A stretch of DNA of 64,000 nt from DATAPE01 sp034667545 (GCA_034667545.1 JAXDJR010000073.1:1-64000), one strand, 5' to 3'; positions 41,958 through 51,200 are shown, counted from the first letter of the stretch. The notes: generated by a model from the letters alone, not told the origin. Program-made: numbers and translations.

Positions 41958-42529
41958 GCCGCGTTGTGTAAGCCACCGTTCGCATTGTTCACGGTGCCGT
42001 CCAGGTTGTAGTGCCTCGTTGCGGGAACCCTCGTGGCTCCCACGAAGCGCCGGCCCCAGTAGTAGCGGTCGTACACCGAGTCGATGTGCACGCCACTCGA
42101 CGATGTCGCCGAGATGAACTTCCCATGACCTATGTAGATGCCCGCATGGCTAACGCCGGAGCCGCTCGTGTTGAAGAAGACGAGGTCGGCTTTCTTGAGG
42201 TGCTTCTTCTTCCAGATCCGCTTGAAACCGTAGCGATGTCCGAGCTTGAACTGAAGCGCGGCAGAATGCGGAAGGTCCGCGCCATTGTTGTGGAAGGTCC
42301 AGCGCGTGAATCCCGAGCAGTCGAAGCCCTTAGGAGTGGTGCCGCCGTAAACGAAGGGAGCACCCAGTTCACGCTTAGCTCGGTGCTTGATGTGCAGTCG
42401 TTCCTGGTGCCAATTGCTGAATGTGTGAGCCGAAGCCACATTCCCCACCGTCAAAATGAACGCCCCCAGAGATCCGAGGGCCAGAAATTTCAGAAACCGA
42501 AGACATAGCCTGCTACCCGTGATTCCCAC
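41954..42529 (-). CDS. Secreted NlpC/P60 peptidoglycan endopeptidase
   Basis: 191 aa with a signal peptide (LCLRFLKFLALGSLGAFILTVGNVASA) and a C-terminal NlpC/P60 domain. The catalytic cysteine is in GFDCSGFTRW; the histidine is in VSHAGIYIG. It should cut stem peptides of peptidoglycan. GTG 42529 is chosen because it gives a normal signal peptide; the frame runs on to 42598 (TTG). Its end overlaps the convergent glnA2 gene by 4 bp. Confidence 0.83.
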   Translation of the reverse strand: MGITGSRLCLRFLKFLALGSLGAFILTVGNVASAHTFSNWHQERLHIKHRAKRELGAPFVYGGTTPKGFDCSGFTRWTFHNNGADLPHSAALQFKLGHRYGFKRIWKKKHLKKADLVFFNTSGSGVSHAGIYIGHGKFISATSSSGVHIDSVYDRYYWGRRFVGATRVPATRHYNLDGTVNNANGGLHNAA

Positions 42530-42714
42530 CTCCTCATCCGATTTGTCCCGTTTGCACGGCGCCGTAGCCTGCCTCGGCACCCCGGGGACCCTAGGCAAGG
42601 AGGCGAAGTGCTCCTAGGGGGGAGAGCGCGAAGAAATCGGGTGGAATTTTGTGTGGCGGCCATAAAGCCTTGGCAAAGGCAGTCTGATAAGGGCCGGCTC
42701 CGGCCTGCGAATCA

Positions 42715-45357
42715 ATGAGGGGCCCGGTGAGCTTGATGGAGGCTCGCCTGGCGGCGCTTGGTAGCGCCAGCAAGACGCTTGCTCAACTGCTGGACCGCGA
42801 TCAGAAAGTTCTTGAGCTGCTCGAGCAAGAGGATCCTCTGCGCGACCGCGCGGGTTACGTGAAGATATTGCACGGCGCCTACTCAGCAGATGGCATGCGC
42901 GAGGTGAGGCGAGAGAAACGGCGCCAGCTTGCGGCTATCGCGGCGAGCGATGTCAGCGGCGACGCGTCGCTCGAAACTGTGATCGCGGCCCTCTCCGATC
43001 TTGCCGATGCCAGCTTGACGATCGCGCTGCAACACGTAGGCGCCCCCGCCGACATGGCGATCATCGGTATGGGGAAGCTCGGAGGACGAGAGCTGAACTA
43101 CGCGTCCGACATCGACGTGATGTTCGTCGTGGAAACCGGCGCGTTGACCAACGCGAAGAGTGCTGAGCGGCTTCTCCATGAACTCGGAGGGATGGCTCCC
43201 GAAGGACAGGCGTATCGCATCGACGCGAACCTTCGTCCAGAAGGACGCAGCGGTCCGCTGCTTCGCACCCTGGAGGGTTACACGGAGTATTACCAACGCT
43301 GGGCTAAACCCTGGGAGTTCCAAGCACTGATCAAGGCGCGCCCAGCGGCGGGCAACGAACGGATAGGAGCGGCCCTAGTCGAGGCTGTCGATCCGCTCGT
43401 GTATCCAGAAAGCGTCGGTGAGGAACGCGTCTCCGAGATCCGAAGGATGAAGGCACGTCTGGAGAGTCACGCCGCTCGATCGTCGCGGCGCTCCAAGACT
43501 TCGGAGGCAAACGACGTGAAGTTAGGTCCGGGAGGGATCCGTGACATCGAGTTCTCGGTTCAGCTACTCCAGCTCGTCCATGGGGGGAGTGATCCATCGG
43601 TCCGAGACCGGGCGACGATGCCTGCGCTTCAGGCGCTCATGCAAGGGGGCTACATAGCGGAGGAGGACGGAGCCGCCCTGCAGGTTGCCTACCGGTGGCT
43701 GAGGACCATCGAGCACCGTCTGCAGCTCTGGCAAGAGCGTCAGGTCCATCACCTGCCGACCGACGAGGTGGGCCGTGCTCGCCTCGCCAGGAGTCTTGGA
43801 TTCAAGGACACCCCTGCGGCCAGTGCGACAACGGGTTTCGAGACCGTTCATGCCGGCGTCCTCTCGGACACACGCGCGCGTTTCGACAGGCTCTTCTATC
43901 GACCGATGATCGAATCTCTAGGCAACGCGCGTTCGGCCAGGATGTCCGAGGCCGCGCTGGAGGAGAGGCTTCGGGTGCTGGGGTTCCGCGACGTTCCACG
44001 GGCGGCAAGGACTCTGCACCAACTGGTGGCCGGGACCTCTCGGCGCGCCAAACTCCTGCGCGTTCTCTCGCCACCTTTCCTGCGCAGCGTGGCGTCCGCC
44101 CCGCTGCCCGACGAGGGACTGTTCTCGTTCTTGCGCTTGGGAGACGCGCTTGACCGCCGGATCGACCTGTTGGGGACGCTGCGGGACAACCCGCCGGCCA
44201 TCGCGGTCCTGGCGCACGTGCTGGGAAGCGGCACTCTTCTCGGTGACATCCTGATCCACGCTCCGGAAGAACTTGCCGCAGTAGCGGACCGCGACGGCCC
44301 TCCGCGTCCGAAAGACCGCGACCGTCTCGGGAAGGAGGCGATCGGCTCGCTAGCATGGCGAGAGCCCGGCAACAAGCTCGACGGTCTGCGCAGGTTCAAG
44401 CGTCGCGAGTTGTTCGGCATCTCGGTGGCAGATATCTCCGGCGTGATCGATGTCGAGCAGACGGGAATCGCTCTGTCGGATCTCGCGGAGGCGTGTCTGG
44501 AGGCGGCCCTCGATGGGCACGGAGAGGGGTTCGCGATCATCGGAATGGGAAAGTTGGGCGGACGCGAGCTCAACTATCCCTCTGACCTCGACGTCATGTT
44601 CGTACACGATGATTCAGCCCCGGATCCCGATGGGGTTGCAGGGGCACTGCTGCGGGCTATCGGCGAGGTGACCCCCGAGGGTCAGGCCTTCCGGATCGAT
44701 CCCAGCATCCGGCCCGAGGGCAGAGCGGGCCCGCTGGTCCGATCCCTCGCCTCCTTCCTCGAGTACTACCGGCGATGGGCGCAACCCTGGGAGCGTCAAG
44801 CGCTCGTCAAGGCTCGGACGGTTGCCGGTGATCGCGCGCTCGGTGACCGCTTCCTTATAGAGGCAAGAGATATTGCCTACCCGGCCACTCTTTCCGAGGC
44901 GGATCTCCGACAGATCCGGCATCTGAAAGCACGTATGGAGAAGGAACGTGTCGCGCGCGGCTCCGATCCCAAGCGGGACATGAAGATGGGGCCGGGCGGA
45001 GCCTCAGATATCGAATTCGCGGTGCAGCTCGCTCAGCTGCGTTCCGGTCACGATCACCCTGAGGTTCAGGCCACCCGCACGCTCGAGGCACTCCGCTCCC
45101 TGGGAACGAGCATGCTGATCGCAGGCGCTGACGCAGCTCTGCTAGCAGACGCCTATCGCTTCATCGCCAAGCTCCGCAACAGGCTGTTCTTTATGGCCGG
45201 CCGGCCCACCGACGTGTTACCGGCCAAGCCTGAAGACCTCGAAGCACTGGGCGTAGCACTCGGCTACTCCTCACAACCCCGCCAAGAGCTGGAAGAGGCT
45301 TACCTCCGCATCACGCGCAGAGCCCGCAAGATCGCAGAGCCTTTGATCTACGGCTGA
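42715..45357 (+). CDS. glnE: Glutamine synthetase adenylyltransferase/adenylyl-removing enzyme
   Basis: 880 aa with two nucleotidyltransferase domains: GMGKLGGRELNYASDIDVMFV in the N-terminal adenylyl-removing half (near residue 118) and GMGKLGGRELNYPSDLDVMFVH in the C-terminal adenylylating half (near residue 610). Both keep the catalytic SDxD. GPGGIRDIEF and GPGGASDIEF are the paired downstream motifs. It adenylylates and deadenylylates GlnA. It is somewhat shorter at the N-terminus than many homologues (about 950-1000 aa). It lies convergent to glnA, whose target tyrosine is present. Confidence 0.94.
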   Translation: MRGPVSLMEARLAALGSASKTLAQLLDRDQKVLELLEQEDPLRDRAGYVKILHGAYSADGMREVRREKRRQLAAIAASDVSGDASLETVIAALSDLADASLTIALQHVGAPADMAIIGMGKLGGRELNYASDIDVMFVVETGALTNAKSAERLLHELGGMAPEGQAYRIDANLRPEGRSGPLLRTLEGYTEYYQRWAKPWEFQALIKARPAAGNERIGAALVEAVDPLVYPESVGEERVSEIRRMKARLESHAARSSRRSKTSEANDVKLGPGGIRDIEFSVQLLQLVHGGSDPSVRDRATMPALQALMQGGYIAEEDGAALQVAYRWLRTIEHRLQLWQERQVHHLPTDEVGRARLARSLGFKDTPAASATTGFETVHAGVLSDTRARFDRLFYRPMIESLGNARSARMSEAALEERLRVLGFRDVPRAARTLHQLVAGTSRRAKLLRVLSPPFLRSVASAPLPDEGLFSFLRLGDALDRRIDLLGTLRDNPPAIAVLAHVLGSGTLLGDILIHAPEELAAVADRDGPPRPKDRDRLGKEAIGSLAWREPGNKLDGLRRFKRRELFGISVADISGVIDVEQTGIALSDLAEACLEAALDGHGEGFAIIGMGKLGGRELNYPSDLDVMFVHDDSAPDPDGVAGALLRAIGEVTPEGQAFRIDPSIRPEGRAGPLVRSLASFLEYYRRWAQPWERQALVKARTVAGDRALGDRFLIEARDIAYPATLSEADLRQIRHLKARMEKERVARGSDPKRDMKMGPGGASDIEFAVQLAQLRSGHDHPEVQATRTLEALRSLGTSMLIAGADAALLADAYRFIAKLRNRLFFMAGRPTDVLPAKPEDLEALGVALGYSSQPRQELEEAYLRITRRARKIAEPLIYG

Positions 45358-45363
45358 ATCGAT

Positions 45364-46788
45364 CTAGATGTCGTAGTAGAGATAGAACTCCCACGGATGC
45401 GGCCGCAGCCGCAGCTCGTCAACCTCGTGAATCCGCTTGTAATCGATCCAGTGGTCGATCACGTCCTGCGTGAACACGCCGCCATCGAGAAGGAAGTCGT
45501 GGTCGGCCTCTAACGCGTCGAGAGCTTCGTTGAGCGACCCGGGAACTTGCGGGACCGCCGCCAATTCCTCGGGAGGCAAGTCATAGAGGTCCCTGTCGAC
45601 CGGCTCGGGAGGCTCGACTTTGTTCTTGATGCCGTCCATGCCCGCCATAAGCAGTGCAGAGAAGGCGAGGTAGGGATTGCACGACGGGTCCGGACAGCGA
45701 AATTCGATCCGCTTGGCCTTTGGTGACTTCGAATACAACGGGATGCGGACTGCCGCCGAGCGGTTCCGCTGGGAATAGACGAGGTTGACTGGAGCTTCGT
45801 AACCGGGGACCAATCGCTTGTAAGAGTTGGTAGTAGGCGCACACAGGGCTAGCAGTGCCGGCGCGTGCTCCAAGAGGCCCCCGATATACCAACGCGCAGT
45901 GTCCGAGAGCTGGGCGTATCCGAGCTCGTCGAACATCAAGGGCTCGTCTTCCTTCCACAGCGATTGGTGGACGTGCATGCCCGAACCGTTGTCCTGGAAG
46001 ATCGGCTTAGGCATGAACGTGACTGTCTTGCCATGGGTTAAGGCAACGCTCTTGACGGCGTACTTGTAGAGCATCAACCGGTCGGCCATCTGCAGCAGGG
46101 GCGCGAATCCAAGATCGATCTCGGCCTGGCCGGCGGTACCCACTTCGTGGTGGTGCACCTCGACGGGGATCCCCATATCGCGCAGGACCAGGACCATCTC
46201 GCTGCGCATGTCCTGATAGTGATCCATCGGAGGTACGGGGAAGTAGCCCTCTTTGTAGCGCGGTTTGTAGCCGAGGTTGCGTCCTTCTTCCTCGGCCCCC
46301 GAGTTCCACACTCCTTCGACCGCACCGATGTAGTGATACGCCGAGTGCTGGTTCTGATCGAACCTGATCGAGTCGAAGATGTAGAACTCGGCTTCGGGAC
46401 CGAAATACGCGGTGTCGGCAACGCCGGTTCCCTTCAGGTAGTCCTCGGCTTTGCGTGCGATGTAGCGCGGGTCGCGGGTGTAGAACTCGCCGGTCACAGG
46501 ATCTTTGACGAAAGCGTGGATCGTGAGGGTGGGATGCGTGCGGAACGGGTCCATAACGGCCGTGTCGGTGTCGGGAACCAGGATCATGTCTGATTCCTGG
46601 ATCTCCTGGAACCCTCGGATCGAAGAGCCGTCGAAGCCGAAGCCGTCTTCGAAATCCTTTTCTTTGACCTGGTCGAACGGCAGCGAGAAGTGCTGCATCA
46701 GCCCGGGCAGATCGGAGAAACGGATGTCGAAGAACTGCGCGCCGCTGTCCTTGCCCAGCTTCAGAACTTCGGATGCACTTGCACTCAT
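45364..46788 (-). CDS. glnA: Type I glutamine synthetase
   Basis: 474 aa, the standard GSI-beta length. Signatures: GFGFDGSSIRGFQEIQESDM, YFGPEAEFYIFD, FMPKPIFQDNGSGMHVHQSLW and NSYKRLVPGYEAPVNLVYSQRNRSAAVRIP. The adenylylation tyrosine is present in DLYDLPPEEL, which fits control by the adjacent glnE. A GlnR-box-like repeat lies about 85-100 bp upstream. It makes glutamine from glutamate and ammonia. Confidence 0.96.
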   Translation of the reverse strand: MSASASEVLKLGKDSGAQFFDIRFSDLPGLMQHFSLPFDQVKEKDFEDGFGFDGSSIRGFQEIQESDMILVPDTDTAVMDPFRTHPTLTIHAFVKDPVTGEFYTRDPRYIARKAEDYLKGTGVADTAYFGPEAEFYIFDSIRFDQNQHSAYHYIGAVEGVWNSGAEEEGRNLGYKPRYKEGYFPVPPMDHYQDMRSEMVLVLRDMGIPVEVHHHEVGTAGQAEIDLGFAPLLQMADRLMLYKYAVKSVALTHGKTVTFMPKPIFQDNGSGMHVHQSLWKEDEPLMFDELGYAQLSDTARWYIGGLLEHAPALLALCAPTTNSYKRLVPGYEAPVNLVYSQRNRSAAVRIPLYSKSPKAKRIEFRCPDPSCNPYLAFSALLMAGMDGIKNKVEPPEPVDRDLYDLPPEELAAVPQVPGSLNEALDALEADHDFLLDGGVFTQDVIDHWIDYKRIHEVDELRLRPHPWEFYLYYDI

Positions 46789-46863
46789 GAGCCCTCCCTA
46801 CCGTCAGAATCTGCTGATCCGCTACCGTCTGCGAGCAGGTTATCGGGGGGCTATGTCGCGCTT

Positions 46864-46891
46864 ATTTCAGAGGTGTTACAACCTCGTTAAC
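46864..46891. promoter_or_regulatory. GlnR-box-like direct repeat upstream of glnA
   Basis: GTTAC (46875-46879) and GTTAA (46886-46890) are separated by 6 bp, with ATTTC 11 bp before them: an 11-bp-period direct repeat like GlnR a/b sites (GTnAC-n6-GAAAC). The second half deviates from GAAAC. Position is about 87 bp upstream of the glnA start. Confidence 0.5.
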
Positions 46892-46952
46892 CGTTGGAGT
46901 GTGGTTGCGTTGCTGAGGGCAATCTCGAGGCGATGCCTTCGATTCACAGATC

Positions 46953-47450
46953 TCAGCTGTGCGGCTCCGTCAACCAGCGGGCCAGTCGCTCGGCTTCCTC
47001 GTTGTAAGCGTTCCAGATGCCGTCAACGATTGCTTGCTCGACCTTTCCCCCTATAAATGGAACGTTTACTGAGACTTCTCCGGAGACAACACGGGTGGTG
47101 TCCTGTCCGGCCGGGTACAGCGACATGGCGCCGTGCGCCGAGATAAGGGCGGCGGCTACCTCGGGAACGATCGTCCATCTCCATGACGTCTCCTCGGGCA
47201 ACCAGGTCGATTCCTCTATCCACGCGGGATCAGCGGCACCGAGGATCCCTTTGGCGGGTCCTGCGAACTTGGCATCCAGAACGCAGCGAACCCGCCGTAC
47301 GACGGAGCCTTCCCTCTCCTCTTGCGAGAGGACGGTACGGCTCTTCAGCGGACCGATCGCGTCCAGCGATTCTTGGTAGTTGCGGTCGAGGATCACCCGT
47401 GCCACCTCGGCGATGGAGGCAGGGAAATGGTGGCGTAGCTCGAATTCCAC
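46953..47450 (-). CDS. DUF2505 family protein
   Basis: 165 aa beginning VEFELRHHFPASIAEVARVILDRNY, with late TTRVVSGEVSVNVPFIGGKVEQAIVDGIWNAYNEEAERLARWL. This is the DUF2505 family, related to START/SRPBCC-like lipid-binding folds and found mainly in actinobacteria. GTG 47450 is where homology begins. The divergent lipid kinase gene starts only 22 bp away, so both promoters must overlap coding sequence. Function unknown. Confidence 0.8.
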   Translation of the reverse strand: MEFELRHHFPASIAEVARVILDRNYQESLDAIGPLKSRTVLSQEEREGSVVRRVRCVLDAKFAGPAKGILGAADPAWIEESTWLPEETSWRWTIVPEVAAALISAHGAMSLYPAGQDTTRVVSGEVSVNVPFIGGKVEQAIVDGIWNAYNEEAERLARWLTEPHS

Positions 47451-47472
47451 GGGCGCGCAGAATACTCGGGCT

Positions 47473-48378
47473 ATGAAGAAGGTCGCCCTGATCGCCAATC
47501 CCACCGCGGGGGGAGCGAGAGGTCACGCTTTGAAAGAAGCTACCCTCGCACTGGTCGGAGATTTCACTCTGCAAGTTGCAGAGACGGGGGCGCGTAACGA
47601 TGCGACCAGATTGGCGCGCACAGCGGTCGATGACGGCTTCTATGCAGTGCTCGCTCTCGGGGGCGACGGCACAGTCAACGAAGTAGCCCAAGCACTCGTG
47701 CACAGCGAAGTCTCGTTGGGAATCGTCCCGGCCGGGACCACTAACGTGATGGCTCGAGCGATCGGCATGCCCGCCGATGTGCGAGAGGCGTGCGCGTTGC
47801 TGGCGGCGCGTATCGATTCGGGAGCTAGAAGACGCATAAACGTCGGCAGTATCGGGCAGCGGTTCTTCCTCTTCGGAGCCGGGATGGGGCTCGACGCGGA
47901 GGTGATCCGTTCCGTCGAAACGCGTCCAGACCGGAAGCGGCGGCAGCGCCATCTCTTCTTCCTGCAACAGGCGGTAGCAACCGCACTGCGCTACCGGGGA
48001 GCAGCGCCGACGATCTCGATGGCGGTCGATGGCGGCGAAGAGACCAAGGTCCTACTCGCCCTCTGCGCCAACGCAGGGCCGTTCACCTACTTTGGCAGCC
48101 ACGCGGTCGACGTTTTTCCCGAGGTTCAACTCGACAAAGGACTCGACGCGTTCGGACTAAGCCGCATCGGCCTGGGTACGATCCCGCGTCTCGCGTGGTC
48201 ACTCTTCGTTTCTCGGTCACACGTTTCCTGGCCCGTCAGCACCTATCACCACGATGTGAGATCGGTAGAGCTGCGAGCCGTTTCACCTCTCCCGGTGGAG
48301 GTGGATGGCGACTACATCGGCGAGTGGGATCAGGCAACCGTTAGCCTGATCCCACACGCCTTGGATCTGTTGCTATGA
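47473..48378 (+). CDS. Diacylglycerol kinase/sphingosine kinase-like lipid kinase
   Basis: 301 aa. ALIANPTAGGARGHAL and AVLALGGDGTVNEVAQAL are the catalytic-domain motifs (GGDGT nucleotide loop); GIVPAGTTNVMARAIG follows. C-terminal beta-sandwich as in YegS/BmrU. It phosphorylates a lipid such as diacylglycerol. The ATG at 47473 is fixed by homology, has no ribosome site and lies 22 bp from the divergent gene, suggesting a leaderless mRNA. It overlaps the convergent DUF2231 gene by 6 bp. Confidence 0.87.
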   Translation: MKKVALIANPTAGGARGHALKEATLALVGDFTLQVAETGARNDATRLARTAVDDGFYAVLALGGDGTVNEVAQALVHSEVSLGIVPAGTTNVMARAIGMPADVREACALLAARIDSGARRRINVGSIGQRFFLFGAGMGLDAEVIRSVETRPDRKRRQRHLFFLQQAVATALRYRGAAPTISMAVDGGEETKVLLALCANAGPFTYFGSHAVDVFPEVQLDKGLDAFGLSRIGLGTIPRLAWSLFVSRSHVSWPVSTYHHDVRSVELRAVSPLPVEVDGDYIGEWDQATVSLIPHALDLLL

Positions 48379-48945
48379 GCCCTTCTGGGCGGGATAGATA
48401 TCGGTCTCGGACTCGTGATACTGCGGTAGGTCGCCGGCGTTCTCGACGTTGAAGCCGTACTCGTAGACCAACGAACCCCCGTATGCGGCACCCGTGGAGA
48501 CCAACGCCAGCGCGAGCAGCGACAGGATCAAGACCGACAAATCGGCATAGCCGTGGTCCCAGTAAGCGAGCCGCAAGATGATGTCGATGATGACGATGAG
48601 GGTGGTGGTCAACATGATCGCCATGTGCGAGTTGGCGGTGCGCCAGACCTGCGTGTGCTTGGGGGTGGACTTCAACCAGTCCCAAAATCCCGTGAGCGCA
48701 GTGAGCAGTGAGACTGCACCACCCGCGATGATCACGTAGGTGGCGGCGCGGAAGAAATCGGTGGCGGTCCTGCTGTTATCCCCCTTGATGAAGGAGACGA
48801 GGTCGAAGAGGCCCGCCAGGATGTAAGCGGTGACGGGAAAGTCCGTGAGCGGGGGATGGGCCGGCTTGCCGGCAAAGCCTCGCAGTCCTTTGAACTTGCG
48901 CCCCGTGAACGACAGGGACGGTCCCCACGAAAACCATTTGGCCAT
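48373..48945 (-). CDS. DUF2231 family membrane protein
   Basis: 190 aa, four membrane helices. GKPAHPPLTDFPVTAYILAGLFDLVSF is the DUF2231 signature with its conserved HP. GAGAGGAG lies just before the ATG. The family is thought to bind heme or metal through membrane histidines, but function is unproven. It is downstream of the SufR-like regulator on the same strand. Confidence 0.82.
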   Translation of the reverse strand: MAKWFSWGPSLSFTGRKFKGLRGFAGKPAHPPLTDFPVTAYILAGLFDLVSFIKGDNSRTATDFFRAATYVIIAGGAVSLLTALTGFWDWLKSTPKHTQVWRTANSHMAIMLTTTLIVIIDIILRLAYWDHGYADLSVLILSLLALALVSTGAAYGGSLVYEYGFNVENAGDLPQYHESETDIYPAQKGS

Positions 48946-49007
48946 CTCTACTCCTCTCTAGGTGGTTTCGACGCTCGGTCTGCCCTGGGTAGTCATTGCC
49001 CTGGCCA

Positions 49008-49682
49008 TCACCGGTCGTAGTCGAGCCTGATGCAGCACCGCCCGGGGGCCGGGTCCAGTTCGGCGCGGACGCCCGTCGCTTCGAGACCCTGAAGTACGCC
49101 TTGGATGAAAGCAAGGTTCATCTGGCACACCAGCTCAGGTGCCTGTCTGGCCACATCGTGGAAGGGGCAGTTCCTTAACCACATCCCCTCACTTTGAAGA
49201 TCTGGGATCGGTTCGAAGCCGTGTTTGCCCAGAAGCTTCACCGCGGTGTCAGACGCTGGCTCGCCGCTGGATCTGGGAGTGTGGCGTCCGAGGGAGGCGC
49301 CTTTCCGCCCCGCGATGTCGCAGGCCACCGCCTCGGCTCCGCCGCTGGAAACGGCCTCGGCCAGCACCTCTGCCAGCAGGTCATAGCGGCGTTCGGGCAG
49401 ACTGAAGTCGAGACGGAGGTCCGATGGTTCGTAGAGTTTCGAGCTGCGCCCCGCCCGATGCAGCGGCCGTCCGACCGGATGGGCGTAGCTCGCTCTCAAG
49501 AGACCCTTTTCCACTAACTTATCTAGGTGGAATGCGGCTAACTTGCGGGAGATTCCCACCTCGTCGGCTGCTTCGTCTCTCGACACGGGATGGGTCTGCT
49601 CCCTGATAAACAAGTACATCCGCTGCCGGAGCCCATCCTCGAGCACCCCGATCGCCGCCGACCCCCGCTCCAGGCCTCTCAT
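49008..49682 (-). CDS. SufR-like (ArsR-type HTH) iron-sulfur regulator
   Basis: 224 aa. An N-terminal winged HTH (VSRDEAADEVGISRKLAAFHLDKLVEKGLL) is followed by an effector domain with GMWLRNCPFHDVARQAPELVCQMNLAFIQGVL and a C-terminal RCCIRL. Cysteines are arranged C-x13-C-x29-CC, consistent with Fe-S ligands as in SufR-type regulators. It is divergent from mrp, an Fe-S carrier gene, separated by about 360 bp, so it may control Fe-S assembly. Fe-S binding is inferred. Confidence 0.75.
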   Translation of the reverse strand: MRGLERGSAAIGVLEDGLRQRMYLFIREQTHPVSRDEAADEVGISRKLAAFHLDKLVEKGLLRASYAHPVGRPLHRAGRSSKLYEPSDLRLDFSLPERRYDLLAEVLAEAVSSGGAEAVACDIAGRKGASLGRHTPRSSGEPASDTAVKLLGKHGFEPIPDLQSEGMWLRNCPFHDVARQAPELVCQMNLAFIQGVLQGLEATGVRAELDPAPGRCCIRLDYDR

Positions 49683-49790
49683 GATTGGGAGCCTAAAGCA
49701 CCAACATCACTTAGCGCAATTCTCTCGGGAAAAGAAGCCATTTCGGTTCGCTGATCGCTGGGGCAAAGGAAGGCTCACCCTCGGCGAGGA

Positions 49791-49879
49791 GGCAGCGCCT
49801 GCGGAGGAAGCCTCTGCAGCAGCCCGTCCCAGCCGTGGGCTGGGCCGGCTGGGAAGCCCGCGACCGGGTAGGCGCTGCC
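49791..49879. other. Structured intergenic segment between the SufR-like gene and mrp
   Basis: The gap 49683-50039 has no supported gene. Inside it, GGCAGCGCCT (49791-49800) and AGGCGCTGCC (49870-49879) are perfect complements and enclose at least two hairpins (GCGGAGG/CCTCTGC at 49801-49817 and CCCAGC/GCTGGG further right). It could be a 5'-leader structure for either divergent gene or an unlisted small RNA. It does not match the riboswitch or housekeeping RNA consensus sequences I know. Confidence 0.35.
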
Positions 49880-50039
49880 CCCGCAGCCGGTACAGAGCCG
49901 CTATGGAGGTAGCCCTCGACCGACCCGGAAGAGAGCCCCCGGCCCATCGGACAGTCTCGTTCTTGCCGGAAGTGCAAGCCTTTTGTCACGTTGGGTTTTG
50001 GCGATCAGCGGGGCACTGCGCGTCCCTTACCCTTGGGGC

Positions 50040-51200
50040 ATGGCGATGCCCACACAGGAACAGATCTCGCAGGTTCTCGGTGAGATCCAGGACCCGGAGC
50101 TCCACCGGGGCCTCAACGAGCTAAATATGGTCCGCAAGATCGCCTTCGACGGAACTGAGATCTCGGTTCTGATAGCTCTGACGATAGCGGGCTGCCCCCT
50201 GAAGTCCTACTTCACGGACGTCATCCCGGCCAAGCTCAAGGACCGCTTCCCCGAGATCACTCACGTCAATGTCGAGCTCACCTCGATGACCGATGAGGAA
50301 CGTCAGTCCCTCGTCGGGGGTCTGCGAAAAGACACTCCGGCCCCCTTCGCTCGATCCGATTCGCCGACCCAGGTCATCGCCGTCGGTTCGGGAAAGGGCG
50401 GCGTTGGCAAGTCCACGACTACCGTGAACCTGGCCGCGGCGCTCGCCAAATTGGGCCACACGGTCGGCTTGCTGGATGCGGATGTGTGGGGCTTCTCGAT
50501 CCCACGGATGCTCGGCATACACGAACGTCCCACCGTTGTCGGCGACATGATCATGCCCCCGGAGATGTTCGGCGTGAAGGTCGTCTCGATCGGTCTGTTC
50601 ACCGCCGAGGACAACCCCGTGGTGTGGCGGGGGCCGATGCTGCACAAAGCGCTCCAGCAGTTCCTCACCGACGTGCATTGGGACGAGCCCGACTATCTGC
50701 TCATCGACCTTCCTCCCGGCACCGGAGACGTCTCCATCTCGATAGCGCAGTTCCTCCCCGGCGCCAACATGGTCATCGTCACCACACCGCAAGCGGTCGC
50801 CGAGAAGGTCGCCCAGCGTGCGGGCTTCATGGCTGAGAAGACTGGTCTGAACGTCGTTGGGGTGGTCGAGAACATGTCCTACTTCCGCGGCGATGACGGC
50901 ACCGCCTATCCGATCTTCGGCAGCGGGGGCGGCGCGAGCCTGGCGGAGAAACTGCATGTTCCTTTGCTCGGGCAGATACCTATCGATCCACAGTTGCGGG
51001 AGCTGGCCGACGCAGGCTCTCCGATCGTGCTTCAAGCCCCAGACAGCGAAGCTGCGCAGATCATCGAAACAACGACTAAGGAGCTGGTGAACCTCCTTCC
51101 GCCTCGGCCCAAGCCGACCAAACGCATCTCGCTTCCGCTGATCCCGATCGCTCCGGCCGCCGACGGGCACGGCGCGCACGTGCACCAACACCAGCACTAG
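50040..51200 (+). CDS. mrp: Mrp/NBP35 family Fe-S cluster carrier ATPase
   Basis: 386 aa. An N-terminal MIP18 domain (ISQVLGEIQDPELHRGLNELNMV) precedes the P-loop ATPase domain with VIAVGSGKGGVGKSTTTVNLAAAL (deviant Walker A) and YLLIDLPPGTGDVSISIAQ. The usual CxxC is not obvious near the end; the tail is His-rich (HGAHVHQHQH). Mrp proteins carry or insert Fe-S clusters. ATG 50040 is the homology start; ATG 50046 is equally possible. The Fe-S-type regulator gene divergent from it supports the role. Confidence 0.88.
   Translation: MAMPTQEQISQVLGEIQDPELHRGLNELNMVRKIAFDGTEISVLIALTIAGCPLKSYFTDVIPAKLKDRFPEITHVNVELTSMTDEERQSLVGGLRKDTPAPFARSDSPTQVIAVGSGKGGVGKSTTTVNLAAALAKLGHTVGLLDADVWGFSIPRMLGIHERPTVVGDMIMPPEMFGVKVVSIGLFTAEDNPVVWRGPMLHKALQQFLTDVHWDEPDYLLIDLPPGTGDVSISIAQFLPGANMVIVTTPQAVAEKVAQRAGFMAEKTGLNVVGVVENMSYFRGDDGTAYPIFGSGGGASLAEKLHVPLLGQIPIDPQLRELADAGSPIVLQAPDSEAAQIIETTTKELVNLLPPRPKPTKRISLPLIPIAPAADGHGAHVHQHQH

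Noticed and set aside
43802..44573. Several long ORFs antisense to glnE
   Set aside because: GC-rich third positions open these frames; glnE motifs on the plus strand explain the region fully.
49740..49950. RNase P RNA, SRP RNA or cobalamin riboswitch
   Set aside because: The universally conserved sequence blocks of these RNAs are absent on both strands.
50121..51197. Long minus-strand ORF opposite mrp
   Set aside because: The composition is that of a mirror frame of a strongly conserved gene; no homology or ribosome site.
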